This document shows positions 32,824-42,292 of a stretch of 64,000 bases of DNA, in pieces. The first letter of the stretch is position 1, and each line of letters opens with the position of its first letter. Origin of the DNA: Oscillospiraceae bacterium (GTDB lineage Bacteria > Bacillota > Clostridia > Oscillospirales > Oscillospiraceae); contig WQSX01000005.1 in NCBI GenBank assembly GCA_009787625.1, forward strand, positions 1 through 64,000, given 5' to 3'. The notes under the pieces are model-generated. The model was not told where the DNA came from and did not search any database. It saw nothing but the letters and a program-made list of their open reading frames with translations. Position numbers and translations under genes: made by a program.

Positions 32824-33852
32824 ATGAATTTACCAAAACAATACTTCGTTGAGACACTTAGTAAAATTTTATCCATTGACAGCCCAACAGGGTATACCGC
32901 TAAAGTTATCGCCCAAATTAAAGCTTATGTGGACGAAATTGGCTATGACAGCTACTGTACCAACAAGGGTAATCTTGTTGTAACTATTCCCGGTAAAAGC
33001 GACAAGACCGTTGGTATTTCAGCACATGTTGACACACTGGGCCTCGTTGTACGGGGGTTTAATTCGGACGGCACTTTGAGTTTCGAGCCTGTTGGCGGGC
33101 CTATTATGCCTACGCTGGACGGTGAATATTGCAATATTTACACCCGCTGGGGCGATGTATATACCGGAACTATATTGACTAAATCACCTGCAATTCATGT
33201 GTTTGACAACGCTGTTGACATCAAGCGTGAGCAAAAGAATATGGCTATAAGACTCGATGAGGAAGTTAAAACAGATGCTGATGCAAAAAAACTCGGAATA
33301 CTGCCGGGTGATTTCATATGTTACCACCCTAAAACGGTTATCACCGAGAAAGGTTTTATAAAGAGCAGATTTTTAGATGACAAGCTCGCGGCGGCGATAA
33401 TGCTCTGCCTGATGAAGCATTTTAAGGAAAACGGCATTGTGCCTGAGAATAATGTCCTTGCTATTTTCACCACATATGAAGAGGTCGGGCATGGGCTTAG
33501 TCATCTGCCGCAAGAGGTGAGTGAGTTTGTTGGTATCGACATGGGGTGCATAGGCTCTGACCTCAGCTGCACGGAGTATGATGTCTCCATCTGCGCAAAG
33601 GATTCCACGGGTCCATATGACTACGAGTTGACTACCAGACTCATAAATTTGGCGAAAGATGCAAAGCTCTCATATGCCGTTGACGTTTACCCTCGCTACG
33701 GCTCTGATGTTTCCGCCGCCCGCTCTGCGGGGCATGATATAAAGGGGGCTTTGATTGGTCCCGGTGTCGCCGCCAGCCACGGCATGGAGCGTAGTCACAT
33801 CAAGGCAGTTGATAACGCTTGGAAACTTTTGTGTTTGTACTTAACAACATAG
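32824..33852 (+). CDS. M42-family glutamyl/leucyl aminopeptidase-like metallopeptidase
   Basis: 342-residue M42 peptidase. Co-catalytic metal and catalytic residues are visible in SAHVDTLGLV (His, Asp), KSRFLDDKLAA (Asp), TYEEVGHG (catalytic Glu pair), IDMGCIG (Asp) and the late SHGMERSHI (His). M42 enzymes are usually large oligomeric cytosolic aminopeptidases that trim peptides. AAGGAGAT lies 8-9 nt before the ATG. It is more divergent than the three M42 genes at 55-58 kb and stands between tatD and a MATE exporter gene. Confidence 0.88.
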   Translation: MNLPKQYFVETLSKILSIDSPTGYTAKVIAQIKAYVDEIGYDSYCTNKGNLVVTIPGKSDKTVGISAHVDTLGLVVRGFNSDGTLSFEPVGGPIMPTLDGEYCNIYTRWGDVYTGTILTKSPAIHVFDNAVDIKREQKNMAIRLDEEVKTDADAKKLGILPGDFICYHPKTVITEKGFIKSRFLDDKLAAAIMLCLMKHFKENGIVPENNVLAIFTTYEEVGHGLSHLPQEVSEFVGIDMGCIGSDLSCTEYDVSICAKDSTGPYDYELTTRLINLAKDAKLSYAVDVYPRYGSDVSAARSAGHDIKGALIGPGVAASHGMERSHIKAVDNAWKLLCLYLTT

Positions 33853-33907
33853 AGAACCGCTGATAAGACAGGCGGAGATTTTAGGAGTTGATTCTATAAA
33901 GCAGTTC

Positions 33908-35269
33908 ATGACAAAATTTGCTTCAGTAGATATGACAGATGGTGTACCGTGGAAAAAACTTATGCTTTTCACTGTGCCTCTGCTGATTGGCAATGTCTTT
34001 CAACAATTATACAGCACTGTTGATGCCATATTTCTCGGCAGATTCGTCGGTGACAATGCACTTGCGGCAATCGGCAGTTCGATGGCTATATTTTTTCTTA
34101 TTTTAATGCTTGTAATGGGTGTGGCAATCGGTGCGGGGATAATGACTTCGCAGTATTTCGGTGCGAAAAGGCGTGAGGATCTCTCGTACACAATCGGCAC
34201 GTCAATCACCCTCACCGCAATTGTCGGTTTATTCCTCACCATTTTCGGACCGCTCGCAACAAGACCTGTGCTGATTTTGCTTGAAACTCCTACCGAAATA
34301 CTTGAGGACAGCGTATTATACATGAATGTTCTGCTTTGGGGAATCTTGGGGCTTGCTTATTTTAACATGTTCTCAGGTTTGCTCCGAGGCATGGGTGAGG
34401 CTATTGCCCCGCTGATCTATCTGATAATCGCGAGTGTTTTGAACATTGCCCTGAACTTCGTGTTTATTGTTGTTCTTGGCATGGGCGTGTTCGGTGCGGC
34501 TATAGGTACGGTAATTGCACAGGCTTTCACGAGTGTGCTGTGCCTGCGTAAGCTGATGAAAATGCGCGATGTTTTTGACATGGGGTGGAAGTACTTAATA
34601 CCTCAGAGAAAGTATGTCAGACAGGTTTTAAAGCTCGGAATTCCGTCGGGTGTGTCACAGGCAATATTTGCCGTGGCTATGATGATTGTACAACCGCTTG
34701 TCAATGGGTTTGGTCCTACGTTTATCGCTGTGTACATCATCGTGATGCGGATTGATGGGTTTGTTGTTATGCCTGCTTTTTCGTTTGGTAATGCCATAAC
34801 TGTTTATACAGGGCAAAATGTTGGGGCGGGAAAAATGGACCGCGTGGACAAGGGCATAAAGCAGTGTATAATCATGGCTCTTGCTGTGGCTGTTGTGTTA
34901 GTCTCCGGTGTTCTGGCTTTCGGCAGGGGGATAGCGGGTGCTTTCACCGAGACTCAGCAGGTCATTGACATGACAATGCAAATGTTATGGATACTTGCTC
35001 TTGGATACGTTGCATTTTCAGCAAACATTGTAGTTTGGGGCGTAATCCGAGGTGCAGGAGATGCCATATCGCCGCTCTGGGGGGCGCTTATAAATTCGGT
35101 GGTTGTGCGATTGCCCACTGCGTTTTTGTTTGTACATCTCTTGGGTACGCCTGATGCTATAATGTATTCTTTGTTGGCGGCTTGGATTAGTAACCTTATC
35201 ATAGCGATAATAGTGCTTAAAATAGGCAAGTGGCGGAAGATGGGGTTGATTCGGAAACAGGAAACATAA
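33908..35269 (+). CDS. MATE-family efflux transporter
   Basis: 453 residues, twelve predicted transmembrane helices in two six-helix halves; PLLIGNVFQQLYSTVDAIFLGRFVGDNALAAIGSS is the usual helix 1-2 sequence of DinF/NorM-type transporters and the second half repeats it (GIPSGVSQAIFAVAMM). Likely Na+ or H+ driven drug or metabolite export. The nearest Shine-Dalgarno (AGGAG) is 19 nt upstream of the ATG, so the start is less sure. It ends 1 bp before the stop of the convergent YitT gene. Confidence 0.92.
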   Translation: MTKFASVDMTDGVPWKKLMLFTVPLLIGNVFQQLYSTVDAIFLGRFVGDNALAAIGSSMAIFFLILMLVMGVAIGAGIMTSQYFGAKRREDLSYTIGTSITLTAIVGLFLTIFGPLATRPVLILLETPTEILEDSVLYMNVLLWGILGLAYFNMFSGLLRGMGEAIAPLIYLIIASVLNIALNFVFIVVLGMGVFGAAIGTVIAQAFTSVLCLRKLMKMRDVFDMGWKYLIPQRKYVRQVLKLGIPSGVSQAIFAVAMMIVQPLVNGFGPTFIAVYIIVMRIDGFVVMPAFSFGNAITVYTGQNVGAGKMDRVDKGIKQCIIMALAVAVVLVSGVLAFGRGIAGAFTETQQVIDMTMQMLWILALGYVAFSANIVVWGVIRGAGDAISPLWGALINSVVVRLPTAFLFVHLLGTPDAIMYSLLAAWISNLIIAIIVLKIGKWRKMGLIRKQET

Positions 35270-35270
35270 T

Positions 35271-36149
35271 CTACAACTTCTTGATGAAGTTTCCACTTAC
35301 GTCTATTTTGTTGTTGAATACTATAAATGCGCCGGGGTCGGTGCTTACTATTATCCGTTTTAGGCGGGGGACTTCGTATTTTGAGATTACTGTTGTAAAG
35401 ATGTGGGTATGCTGCCCTGAGTAGGCTCCTTTGCCTTCCCAGCATGTTGCACCGCGTCCGAGTTGTTCCATTACATCACTCACAGCGTCGGGGTTTTTTG
35501 TGAAGATAAGTGCGCTTGTTTTGATGTTTTGATAATAGGTGTGGTCAAGTGTTAGCGCATAGATTGTGGTGAACAGTGCTGAGTATATTACTGTGTTCAG
35601 GTCATAACGAATCAGCCCGTAGCTATACACAAATGCGCCTATGATGAGCGAGACTTTCCCCACTGTAAATGTGGGGTATTTTATTGAGCAATATACTCCT
35701 ATAAGGTCGGAGCCGCCGCCTGTACCGCCACAACGAAGTGTAAACCCTGCACCAAATCCGGCGATTGCACCGCCTACAATTGTCGCTGTGAGTGTTTCGT
35801 ATATTAGTGGTTCTTCAGGTATTGGTATAATTGACAGCGCGAATGTCACGAAGATTATATTGATGACAGATTTGATGGGTAGGGTTTTGTTTGTGACGCG
35901 CAGTACCATTATCATCAGTGGTATGTTCATGATTAAAAGCGCCATGCCTGTCAGGTTAAAGTTTTGCGGCATTTCAAGCGGCGTGTATGTGGTTAGTATC
36001 GCTTCTATAACTTGGGCAACTCCTGTGAGTGTGCCGCTATAGAGGTGATGCGGCACGATGATTATATTGATGGCGACGGCGAAGAGCAATAACCCAAACA
36101 ACGACCCGGCATAGCCCGCCAAGATGTTGTATACTTTTTTGTTTTTCAT
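35271..36149 (-). CDS. YitT-family membrane protein (DUF161-DUF2179)
   Basis: 292 residues: five to six N-terminal transmembrane helices (VYNILAGYAGSLFGLLLFAVAINII, GAGFTLRCGGTGGGSDLIG) and a C-terminal soluble DUF2179 domain of about 80 residues (VISKYEVPRLKRIIVSTDPGAFI). The family is widespread in Bacillota; function is not established. GAAGGTGTTACGAAA precedes the ATG. It faces the MATE gene tail to tail. Confidence 0.9.
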   Translation of the reverse strand: MKNKKVYNILAGYAGSLFGLLLFAVAINIIIVPHHLYSGTLTGVAQVIEAILTTYTPLEMPQNFNLTGMALLIMNIPLMIMVLRVTNKTLPIKSVINIIFVTFALSIIPIPEEPLIYETLTATIVGGAIAGFGAGFTLRCGGTGGGSDLIGVYCSIKYPTFTVGKVSLIIGAFVYSYGLIRYDLNTVIYSALFTTIYALTLDHTYYQNIKTSALIFTKNPDAVSDVMEQLGRGATCWEGKGAYSGQHTHIFTTVISKYEVPRLKRIIVSTDPGAFIVFNNKIDVSGNFIKKL

Positions 36150-36213
36150 TTTCGTAACACCTTCCTTTAGTTTATTCTAGTAATCGTGGTATCAACTTTT
36201 TATGACTGAAATT

Positions 36214-36256
36214 AAAAAAAGCATCGAAAACCTTGTGTTTCCAATACTTTCGATAC
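36214..36256 (-). terminator. Terminator of the tRNA-Ala/tRNA-Ile operon
   Basis: On the minus strand ATCGAAA and TTTCGAT pair, then a run of seven T follows. It lies just after tRNA-Ile. Confidence 0.75.
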
Positions 36257-36260
36257 ACTC

Positions 36261-36337
36261 TGGTGGGCCCAAGAAGACTTGAACTTCCGACCTCACGATT
36301 ATCAGTCGTGCGCTCTAACCAGCTGAGCTATGGGCCC
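36261..36337 (-). tRNA. tRNA-Ile (anticodon GAT)
   Basis: Cloverleaf with GGGCCCA acceptor strand, anticodon GAT and encoded CCA. It is 27 nt after tRNA-Ala on the same strand; the Ile-Ala pair is usual in rRNA spacers, but no rRNA is present here. Confidence 0.95.
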
Positions 36338-36364
36338 CCACGAGCGCTCGTTTTGCGGGGAAAA

Positions 36365-36440
36365 TGGTGGAGATGAGCGGAATCGAACCGCTGACCCCCT
36401 GCTTGCAAAGCAGGTGCTCTCCCAGCTGAGCTACACCCCC
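36365..36440 (-). tRNA. tRNA-Ala (anticodon TGC)
   Basis: Cloverleaf with GGGGGTG acceptor strand, anticodon TGC and encoded CCA. First gene of the two-tRNA operon with its own promoter upstream. Confidence 0.95.
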
Positions 36441-36484
36441 ATATTCGTGCATCCACGCACAAACCGATAAACAAGCGCCCGAAT

Positions 36485-36513
36485 AATTTACCACTTTTGC
36501 GCGCAGTTGTCAA
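36485..36513 (-). promoter_or_regulatory. Promoter of the tRNA-Ala/Ile operon
   Basis: Minus strand TTGACA, 17-nt spacer, TAAATT, ending 45 nt before the tRNA-Ala 5' end. Confidence 0.65.
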
Positions 36514-36545
36514 GATATATTCTAAGATTTTTTCGTCATTTTTTC

Positions 36546-36574
36546 GTCATTCTGCGCACAATCCTCAGAATGAC
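36546..36574. repeat. Dispersed repeat, TCATTCTGCG family, copy 3
   Basis: GTCATTCTG and CAGAATGAC form a perfect 9-bp stem around an 11-nt loop. The left half matches the copy at 13399. Confidence 0.6.
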
Positions 36575-36602
36575 AGGTCATGGAGTCGTTTCATAGAGAA
36601 TC

Positions 36603-36638
36603 GGGCGAGGGGGCTTTTATTGACAAAGCCCCTCGTCC
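36603..36638 (-). other. Strong stem-loop downstream of the sugar-locus operon
   Basis: GGGCGAGGGGGCTTT and AAAGCCCCTCGTCC pair almost fully, about 35 nt after the GH3 stop. There is no T run on the minus strand side, so it may protect an mRNA 3' end, or terminate with help, and not act as a classical terminator. Confidence 0.5.
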
Positions 36639-36670
36639 GCGCCTGTTTAATTTTGAACTTAACCATTGAT

Positions 36671-38914
36671 TTATCCCAACTCTTTATCAAGCATCTCCTG
36701 TGTAATGTACATTCCGCTGAACATGCCTAATGAGCGAATCGGCATTTCCTTTAAAACGGCAACAAACATTTCCTCCTTGGGACTAAGATTATCAGCGCCA
36801 TCGTTTTCCAAAGGAGCACTGCCCTTATACTTTTCTATGAGAGCGGCACCTTTGGGGTCTTGCATAAGCTCCATCACAGTGGAGTTAAGCGTGATCGGGC
36901 GAACAATCGGAACTGTCGGGTTTACTGAAATGTCTTGACATAGTCGAATGTCCTGCGATGACGCACCTACCAGTATGCCATAGGTTCCACCGTCTAAACG
37001 CCACTCCTTGCGGTCTGCATCATAAAACGCAAATGAGCGCTTGCCCAGTGTGAATAAAACAGTTTTTTCCTCACCGGGGCTGAGGCTTATTTTTTTGAAG
37101 CCCTTTAGCTCCTTAATTGGGCGAACAACGGTCTCCATTTTAGATGAAATGTACAGTTGCACAATTTCCTTGCCTGCGACCTTGCCTGTATTTTTCACCT
37201 TGACTGAGACATTTATAGTATCAGTGTCAAGCGCATCTGATTTGTCAACGCTGATATCAGAATAGGTGAAATTAGTGTAACTCAGTCCATGCCCGAACGG
37301 GAACAGTACAGGCATTTCTTTTTTATCGTAATAACGGTAGCCTACGAAAACGCCTTCGCGGTATTCCACCTTGTCTCGCTCGCCGGGGAAGTTTAGATGT
37401 GATGGATTGTCTTGCAAACGCAATGGGAATGTCTCAGCCAGCTTGCCTGACGGGTTGACCGCCCCGCTGAGAACATCCATGACTGCGGCTCCCGCAGCCT
37501 GCCCACCCAAATATGCCTCCACTACTGATTTGACATTGCAAATCCACGGCATTTCAATAGGACTTCCGTTGTGAAGAACTACAACCGTATTGGGCTGTGT
37601 CTTTGCAACTTCCACTATAAGCTCAATCTGGTTTGCGGGCAAGTTCATATGTGTGCGGTCGTAGCCCTCAGACTCATAGCGATCCGGCAGTCCTGCGAAT
37701 ATCACGCAAACATCGTTCTCGCTTGCATGTTTCACTGCATCGCTAAGTAATTTCGAATCTGTATCGTCATCATCTATGAGGAATCCTTTTGTGTAGGATG
37801 CGTTATCAAATATCCCTATTAGTTCTTTTGCGGGCGTTACTTTAAATGGGTTGATATTTGAACTTCCTCCGCCTTGGAATCTGGGTCTTTCGAAGAACTC
37901 GCCTATGAACGCAACTTTTTTATCTTTCGATATAGGCAATATGGAGTCTTCATTTTTCAGAAGAACTATGCACTGCCCTGCAATGCGGCGGGCAATCTCA
38001 TCATTTTTATTTAAATCGAGAGGATACTTTTCTTTTTGCTCCGCTGTTACAACTGTTTTAAATGTAATGTTTAGTATGCGTTCAACTGCTTTATCTAGCA
38101 CTGTTTCATCTAGCTTGCCTGATTTTACAGCTTCTACGATAATGGCATCGTTCACACCTCGTGATGTTGGCATTTCGAGCTCCAATCCTGCGGCAAGCCC
38201 GTCAACACGGTCGTTGACAGCACCCCAGTCACTCACAACGAAGCCATCAAATCCCCATTCATTCCTCAAGATGTCTGTCAACAGATACTCGTTTTCAGAG
38301 GCGAATACTCCATTCACTTTATTATAGGAACACATTATGGTTGTGGGTTTTGCTTCCTTAACTGCCTCTTCAAACGGTGCGAGATATATTTCCCTGAGTG
38401 TGCGCTCATCAACTTCGGAACTTATTGTCATACGCAGTGTTTCTTGTTCGTTTGCCACATAGTGTTTTAGGGATGTGCCGACGCCTGTTTTTTGCACGCC
38501 ATTAATATGTGCAACTGACATTTTTCCCGAAAGATACGGATCTTCTGAAAAATACTCAAAATTTCTGCCGCACAGGGGAGAGCGCTTAATATTTGTGCCC
38601 GGTCCCAGTAAGATTGACACATCTTCCGCTATGCATTCTGCGGCGATTGCCTTGCCCATTTCCGCAATCAAGTCCTCGTCAAAGGAACTGGCGGTAGCAC
38701 ATGCCGTTGGAAAACATGTGGCAGGTACACTTTCATGCAGCCCCAAGTGGTCTGAATGAGCTTTCTGCTTGCGTAAACCATGGGGGCCGTCAGCTACAAA
38801 AATCGATGGGACACCGAGTCTCTCTACAATTTTTGTTTCCCAAGCTGTTTGCCCCGAGCAAAGTGACGCTTTTTCTTCCAAAGTCATTTCCGATACGATT
38901 TTCTTGATGTCCAT
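36671..38914 (-). CDS. Glycoside hydrolase family 3 (beta-glucosidase-like)
   Basis: 747 residues without signal peptide, so cytosolic. GH3 N-terminal TIM barrel with GRNFEYFSEDPYLSGKM and the nucleophile Asp in GFVVSDWGAV, GH3 C-terminal domain, and a C-terminal fibronectin-III-like domain (VKVKNTGKVAGKEIVQLYIS). Such enzymes release glucose, or sometimes xylose or GlcNAc, from beta-linked oligosaccharides. GGAGGT lies 7 nt before the ATG at 38914, while the track start is 40 residues upstream. It is the last gene of the sugar locus, after an aldo/keto reductase. Confidence 0.92.
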   Translation of the reverse strand: MDIKKIVSEMTLEEKASLCSGQTAWETKIVERLGVPSIFVADGPHGLRKQKAHSDHLGLHESVPATCFPTACATASSFDEDLIAEMGKAIAAECIAEDVSILLGPGTNIKRSPLCGRNFEYFSEDPYLSGKMSVAHINGVQKTGVGTSLKHYVANEQETLRMTISSEVDERTLREIYLAPFEEAVKEAKPTTIMCSYNKVNGVFASENEYLLTDILRNEWGFDGFVVSDWGAVNDRVDGLAAGLELEMPTSRGVNDAIIVEAVKSGKLDETVLDKAVERILNITFKTVVTAEQKEKYPLDLNKNDEIARRIAGQCIVLLKNEDSILPISKDKKVAFIGEFFERPRFQGGGSSNINPFKVTPAKELIGIFDNASYTKGFLIDDDDTDSKLLSDAVKHASENDVCVIFAGLPDRYESEGYDRTHMNLPANQIELIVEVAKTQPNTVVVLHNGSPIEMPWICNVKSVVEAYLGGQAAGAAVMDVLSGAVNPSGKLAETFPLRLQDNPSHLNFPGERDKVEYREGVFVGYRYYDKKEMPVLFPFGHGLSYTNFTYSDISVDKSDALDTDTINVSVKVKNTGKVAGKEIVQLYISSKMETVVRPIKELKGFKKISLSPGEEKTVLFTLGKRSFAFYDADRKEWRLDGGTYGILVGASSQDIRLCQDISVNPTVPIVRPITLNSTVMELMQDPKGAALIEKYKGSAPLENDGADNLSPKEEMFVAVLKEMPIRSLGMFSGMYITQEMLDKELG

Positions 38915-38957
38915 GTATTTACCTCCAAAATTTTTATTTTCAAATCCAATATTTCGC

Positions 38958-39983
38958 TTAGCGCTTGCCCACTTGAACTCCGTGAATCCAGCCCGCTTCC
39001 GGCAATAGCGGACCTGTGATTCTGTGGGGTACATATGCTTCTTCTAAGTACTTCATTTCATCTTCTGTTAAAGACACACCTATGGCATCAACAGAATCTT
39101 CAAGATGCGAAATTTTTGTCGCACCTATAATTGGTGATACTACGGGCGCCTTGTGAAGAAGCCACGCCAGTGCGACCTGAGTGCGAGTGATTCCTCGTTT
39201 TTCTGCAAGCTCGGCTACTCTGCCGATTATCACCTCGTCCTCTTTTTCGGTAGCTCCATACTTATGCCTTTGGATTTCGTCTTCCTTTGTACGTTTTGTG
39301 TCTGCGCCAATACCTCGCGACAGGCGACCGGACGCCAGCGGACTGTAGGGGGTGGAGGCAACTTTCTGATCTATGCACAGGGGAATCATTTCCCGTTCTT
39401 CTTCACGGTAAAGTAAGTTGTAGTGGTTTTGCATGGAGACGAACTTTGTCAAACCATGTTTTTCTGCAGTAAATTGTGCCTTTTGAAATTGCCATGCAAA
39501 CATTGCAGAAGCACCGATATAACGCACTTTGCCCGACTTCACCACATCATGCAGCGCTGTCATGGTTTCTTCGATAGGGGTGTTTTCATCCCAGCGGTGT
39601 ATTATGTAGAGGTCTATATAGTCCATACCCAACCGTTTAAGGCTGTTATCCAATTCACTCATAATCGCCTTTCGGGAAAGACCTTGACCGTTTGGCGTTT
39701 CCCTCATTTTGACAAACACTTTCGTGGCTACCACCACTTCATCACGGCTCGCATATTTTTTCAATGCTCTGCCAAGAAATTCTTCGCTTGTGCCATAAGA
39801 ATAACAGTTTGCGGTATCAAAGAAATTAATACCTAAATCCAAGGCACGCTTGATGATTTTGTTACTGTCCTCTTCACTTAGTACCCACTTTGAAAATCCC
39901 GATTCAGTTTCTCCAAAACTCATGCATCCGAGACAAATCTGAGATACATCCATACCTGTGTTTCCTAGTTTAACATATTCCAT
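38958..39983 (-). CDS. Aldo/keto reductase
   Basis: 341-residue TIM-barrel NADPH oxidoreductase. The catalytic tetrad appears in FFDTANCYSYG (Asp, Tyr), ATKVFV (Lys) and YIIHRWDE (His); the cofactor-binding end carries IIGATK. AAAAGGAG precedes the ATG. The sequence resembles the YajO/AKR13-like bacterial group acting on sugars or aldehydes; the true substrate is unknown. It lies between the kinase and GH3 genes of the sugar locus with 21-nt and 43-nt gaps. Confidence 0.9.
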   Translation of the reverse strand: MEYVKLGNTGMDVSQICLGCMSFGETESGFSKWVLSEEDSNKIIKRALDLGINFFDTANCYSYGTSEEFLGRALKKYASRDEVVVATKVFVKMRETPNGQGLSRKAIMSELDNSLKRLGMDYIDLYIIHRWDENTPIEETMTALHDVVKSGKVRYIGASAMFAWQFQKAQFTAEKHGLTKFVSMQNHYNLLYREEEREMIPLCIDQKVASTPYSPLASGRLSRGIGADTKRTKEDEIQRHKYGATEKEDEVIIGRVAELAEKRGITRTQVALAWLLHKAPVVSPIIGATKISHLEDSVDAIGVSLTEDEMKYLEEAYVPHRITGPLLPEAGWIHGVQVGKR

Positions 39984-40004
39984 AGCTACTCCTTTTCAGC
40001 ATTT

Positions 40005-41000
40005 TTACAGCTCTGCTTTTTTCAGTTCGGCTTTAATTTTTGTTGTGTCGGGTTTTATGCCGGATTTTTGCATTGCCCGAATTACCGCGCCTGCCACGGG
40101 TGGTGCCTCTGCTATGATGTATTTAACAGGTCGCTCTCCGAGTGCATCTGCAACTCGTTTTTCTATCAGTTCTTGCAGTATCTTTACTTTTTGCTTCACG
40201 AACACCGAGCCTGCCAGCGCCACGTGAAGTGTGTCCTCTTTTGGAAAATCCATGTCCATTGCTACCCTTGCAATTGCTCCCGCGTATTGCTCCGCTGAAT
40301 CGCTTAGCACACCTATGGCAACCTCATCACCTGACGCAGCTGCTTCAAAAGGTATGCTGTTCAGTGCGACAAGATCTATCTTCCCCTCAACATATCTGTC
40401 AGCGACAATATCTAGGAACTCTTCTCTGTGTTTTACGCCTGTCAGGTTAAACAGCAGTTTCTTCATAATTGTGGGTTTTCCGAGCTTGTATATTTCATTA
40501 TAAACCATGCTGATTGCTCTTTGCCCATACCATGTACCACCGCCGCAGTCGTCTGTGAGTGCACCTACGCCGCATGTGTGTATTGATTCTCCGCTTTTAT
40601 CAACGGCTGCAATTTTAAACCCCGAGCCGTTTATGGCGCAAATCCCTACGCTGTCAGGGCAAGTGGAAGATACTCCGAGCAACGCATCATTGCACACCAG
40701 AAAATTCCTTATCCCCGTTTCTTTCACTATATCTGTAAGCCTCTCATGTTGTGATATTGTGTCTGCTCCCGACAATCCAAGCACCGCATATGCAACATTA
40801 TCACTGTGTGCGTCTGCGGCTTTTAGTATTTTCGCAATTTCCTCACAGATGATTTGTCTGAACTCATCAAAAGAGCCTTCTAAAACTTCGTGATTTAGTG
40901 CTCCGATAGCCGCTGTTTGAGTGCAGTTGCTGCTTTCGTCAAACAACACAAGATGGCTTTTCGTAGATCCGCCATCCACACCTAAAATAAGTTTACCCAT
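40005..41000 (-). CDS. BadF/BadG/BcrA-type ATPase, N-acetylglucosamine-kinase-like
   Basis: 331-residue ASKHA-fold protein: phosphate-1 motif GVDGGSTKSHLVLFD, CGVGALTDDCGGG, and a second ATP loop (LHVALAGSVFV). Members of this family without cysteine clusters are eukaryote-type N-acetylglucosamine kinases and bacterial sugar kinases. Its place right after a GH4 gene (an enzyme family that often acts on phosphorylated disaccharides) suggests it phosphorylates imported sugar, or a product of the hydrolases. No PTS genes are present. The ATG is preceded by GAGGAGAAAAG-type sequence. Confidence 0.8.
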   Translation of the reverse strand: MGKLILGVDGGSTKSHLVLFDESSNCTQTAAIGALNHEVLEGSFDEFRQIICEEIAKILKAADAHSDNVAYAVLGLSGADTISQHERLTDIVKETGIRNFLVCNDALLGVSSTCPDSVGICAINGSGFKIAAVDKSGESIHTCGVGALTDDCGGGTWYGQRAISMVYNEIYKLGKPTIMKKLLFNLTGVKHREEFLDIVADRYVEGKIDLVALNSIPFEAAASGDEVAIGVLSDSAEQYAGAIARVAMDMDFPKEDTLHVALAGSVFVKQKVKILQELIEKRVADALGERPVKYIIAEAPPVAGAVIRAMQKSGIKPDTTKIKAELKKAEL

Positions 41001-41014
41001 TCTTTTCTCCTCGC

Positions 41015-42292
41015 TTATTTAAAAAATCTCGGCAAATATTCCCTGTTTGCCATAAGCATTTCTTCCAGTAGCGGCAGAGCTTTTGCTATGTCACCAACCA
41101 GAGGATGCGCCATCAAAGCGGCGAGAGCTATGTCGCGATCACCACTGAGAGCGGCTTTCACTGTCAGTTTTTCGTATGCCTTGACCGCTCGCATTAAGCC
41201 TATTATATAATCATTATAAACCGTGACAGGTTTCGGAGTTATGCCCTCTTTTCCCAGACGGCACAGCACCTCTACTGCGTCATCATCATCCATAAAGGGA
41301 ACTGCTCCGTTATTTTTTGCCGCTACTACGTGAAGCTCGTTTTTATCACAAATGATTGCTTCCGCTGCCGAAACTGCTGCAGTTGCATACAATGAGCCAC
41401 CGCGCTGTGCCAGCTCAGGCGGTTTAATGTTAAGCGCGGGATTTGTGTATTGCTCTCTGAGCTTGCTCTCTATTTCTACGCATATTTCCCCTCTTGTTTT
41501 CTCTGCTTCAAGGCATAACTTAACTTGCTCGCTACGATCGTAATAGTAATTCAGATAGGAACTGGGTATGTACGGAACCGCTTTGAAAAGTGCCGGATTT
41601 ACATGCGCAATGGGATTGTTTTTCATTGATGTGTCTGCTTTTCCTGCGAGTTTTGACACTATGTTTTCGGCTTCTCCGTGCTTTACAACACTTGTTATCC
41701 AACTCAAATGATTTAATCCAACATATTCATAGTCGAAATCATATGTGTCAATAACATCTGCAACGCCTTTAACCATGTTTATTGCACAGTTGCACAGCCC
41801 TACAATGTTTGCATCGGTTTGATTTAGTACGGCTTCCGCTATTATCCCCGATGGGTTGGAGAAGTTGATTAGCCATGCGCCGCTTTCGCTTAGGCGCTTT
41901 ATGTCTGCCACAAGTTCCATGATGACCGGAACTGTCCTGAGCGCCTGCATGAATCCTCCTGCACCTGTTGTCTCTTGACCGAGCAATCCATATTTTAGAG
42001 GTATCTTCTCGTCTCTGATTCTTCCCTCCATTTTGCCCGGTCTGATTTGTGCGAATATAACTTTGGCGCCGTCAAGAGAATGGTGCAGATCCTGTGTAAG
42101 CTCAGCTTTTCCTTTGAATCCGCCCTTTTTGAGCTGTCTTATTGCCAACCCGCCCACAAGGTTGAGAGCCGCTTCGTCAATGTCCATAAGCGATATGTTC
42201 TCAACTTGAAGAGCCTGCGCACGTTTTAACAATTCCTCTATCAGCTCAGGTGTGTAGGTACTTCCTGCTCCAATTACTGCTACTTTAGCCAT
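41015..42292 (-). CDS. Glycoside hydrolase family 4 (6-phospho-beta-glucosidase-like)
   Basis: 425 residues. NAD-dependent GH4 fold: Rossmann loop VIGAGSTYTPEL, FAQIRPGKMEGRIRDE, FSNPSGI, the metal ligands Cys in GLCNCAI and His in GLNHLSW, and a GLLGQETTGAGGF stretch with catalytic Tyr/Asp region. GH4 enzymes cleave by oxidation-elimination using NAD and Mn2+; this subtype matches 6-phospho-beta-glucosidases best, by eye. It overlaps the mannosidase gene by 8 nt and is 14 nt before the kinase gene. Confidence 0.88.
   Translation of the reverse strand: MAKVAVIGAGSTYTPELIEELLKRAQALQVENISLMDIDEAALNLVGGLAIRQLKKGGFKGKAELTQDLHHSLDGAKVIFAQIRPGKMEGRIRDEKIPLKYGLLGQETTGAGGFMQALRTVPVIMELVADIKRLSESGAWLINFSNPSGIIAEAVLNQTDANIVGLCNCAINMVKGVADVIDTYDFDYEYVGLNHLSWITSVVKHGEAENIVSKLAGKADTSMKNNPIAHVNPALFKAVPYIPSSYLNYYYDRSEQVKLCLEAEKTRGEICVEIESKLREQYTNPALNIKPPELAQRGGSLYATAAVSAAEAIICDKNELHVVAAKNNGAVPFMDDDDAVEVLCRLGKEGITPKPVTVYNDYIIGLMRAVKAYEKLTVKAALSGDRDIALAALMAHPLVGDIAKALPLLEEMLMANREYLPRFFK

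Noticed and set aside
36261-36440. Part of an rRNA operon
   Set aside because: The Ile-Ala tRNA pair is typical of rRNA spacers, but the flanks are protein genes and the pair has its own promoter and terminator.
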